DNA from: Streptomyces sp. NBC_01451
GTDB taxonomy: Bacteria > Actinomycetota > Actinomycetes > Streptomycetales > Streptomycetaceae
Direction: 5' to 3'
Length of the DNA stretch: 64,000 nt
NCBI RefSeq assembly: GCF_036227485.1
Contig: NZ_CP109479.1
Span: forward strand, 5,642,001-5,706,000
This document shows positions 63,819 through 64,000 of this stretch, in pieces. A program made the translations under genes and the position numbers. The first letter of the stretch is position 1. Each line of letters begins with the position of its first letter. Below the pieces are notes generated by a model. It made no database searches. It was not told the origin of the DNA and worked only from the letters and a program-made list of their open reading frames with translations.

Positions 63819-64000
63819 ATGAAAGCGATCGTTCAGGAGCGGTTCGGCCCGCCGGACGTCCTGCGACTGGCGGACGCCGACCGGCCCGAGGTCGGCGCCG
63901 GCCAGGTGCTGGTGCGGGTGCGCGCCGCCGCACTGAACCCCTACGACTGGCACATGATGCGTGGCGACCCGTTCATGGCGCGGCTGACGGGAGCCGTGGG
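63819..64000 (+). CDS. Zinc-independent quinone oxidoreductase / MDR-family dehydrogenase, N-terminal part
   Basis: Sixty complete codons to the window edge: MKAIVQERFGPPDVLRLADA, then VGAGQVLVRVRAAALNPYDW. This is the start of a medium-chain dehydrogenase/reductase of the quinone oxidoreductase type (ALNPYDW is a family mark; no zinc Cys/His is seen at the usual place). The rest lies outside. The operators before it suggest that the TetR protein controls it, perhaps against a toxic quinone or aldehyde. Confidence 0.87.
   Translation, partial: MKAIVQERFGPPDVLRLADADRPEVGAGQVLVRVRAAALNPYDWHMMRGDPFMARLTGAV

Overview
The window looks like a chromosomal core segment of a Streptomyces or very close relative. 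The DNA is GC-rich with a strong G/C bias at third codon positions. It carries a class I lysyl-tRNA synthetase, the developmental pair BldN/RsbN, the rex-hemA-hemC-hemD operon, DUF3558 lipoproteins and a copy of a streptomycete-type intergenic repeat at two places. No insertion sequence, integrase, tRNA gene or CRISPR array was seen. Assignments come from reading the sequence and remembering families; no database search was run.

Layout. 1-3854: the end of an rRNA operon (3' end of 16S, tRNA-less spacer, complete 23S, 5S, strong terminator). 3891-9378: HAD hydrolase, VC0807-like membrane protein, MFS transporter, AcuC-type deacetylase, a phosphatase-like protein, a small HTH protein and the 32-residue ribosomal protein bS22. 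9647-14437: NAD-dependent epimerase, acyltransferase, then on the minus strand the anti-sigma factor RsbN and its sigma factor BldN. 14904-23297: HAD-IB phosphatase, glutaredoxin, and the redox-controlled tetrapyrrole operon rex-hemA-hemC-hemD followed by hemB, with a clear Rex operator in front of rex. 23596-27549: methyltransferase, aminotransferase, DUF4253 and DUF805 proteins.

27680-30591 is a two-gene minus-strand operon coding for a KASIII-like enzyme and an unusual fusion of a GNAT/autoinducer-synthase-like domain to an E1/ThiF-like adenylyltransferase. I regard this as the best candidate for an undescribed system. 30908-37048: argS and lysS, separated by a large secreted PA14/fibronectin-III protein that looks inserted. 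37154-47281: DUF2637 membrane protein, two DUF3558 lipoproteins, RtcB RNA ligase, two SDRs, small membrane and secreted proteins, and a coupled flavin monooxygenase/FMN reductase pair. 47371-50737: an OmpR-type two-component system and a Met/His-rich DUF6153-DUF305 operon behind a perfect metal-repressor-like palindrome. 50785-60046: histidine-type phosphatase, GH3 hydrolase, an ECF sigma factor translationally coupled to a PASTA-domain membrane protein, and a sugar-use group (clan GH-A hydrolase, BadF/BadG-type kinase, GH3 glucosidase). 60134-64000: small hypothetical, NIPSNAP, CPT-like kinase, methyltransferase, and a TetR regulator with three identical-type palindromic operators, one in front of itself and two in front of a truncated quinone-oxidoreductase-like gene at the edge.

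How the genes work together: several operons are closed by overlapping stop/start codons (rex-hemA-hemC-hemD, KASIII-fusion, sigma-PASTA, kinase-GH3, monooxygenase-reductase), and convergent pairs are separated by long perfect inverted repeats acting as two-way terminators.
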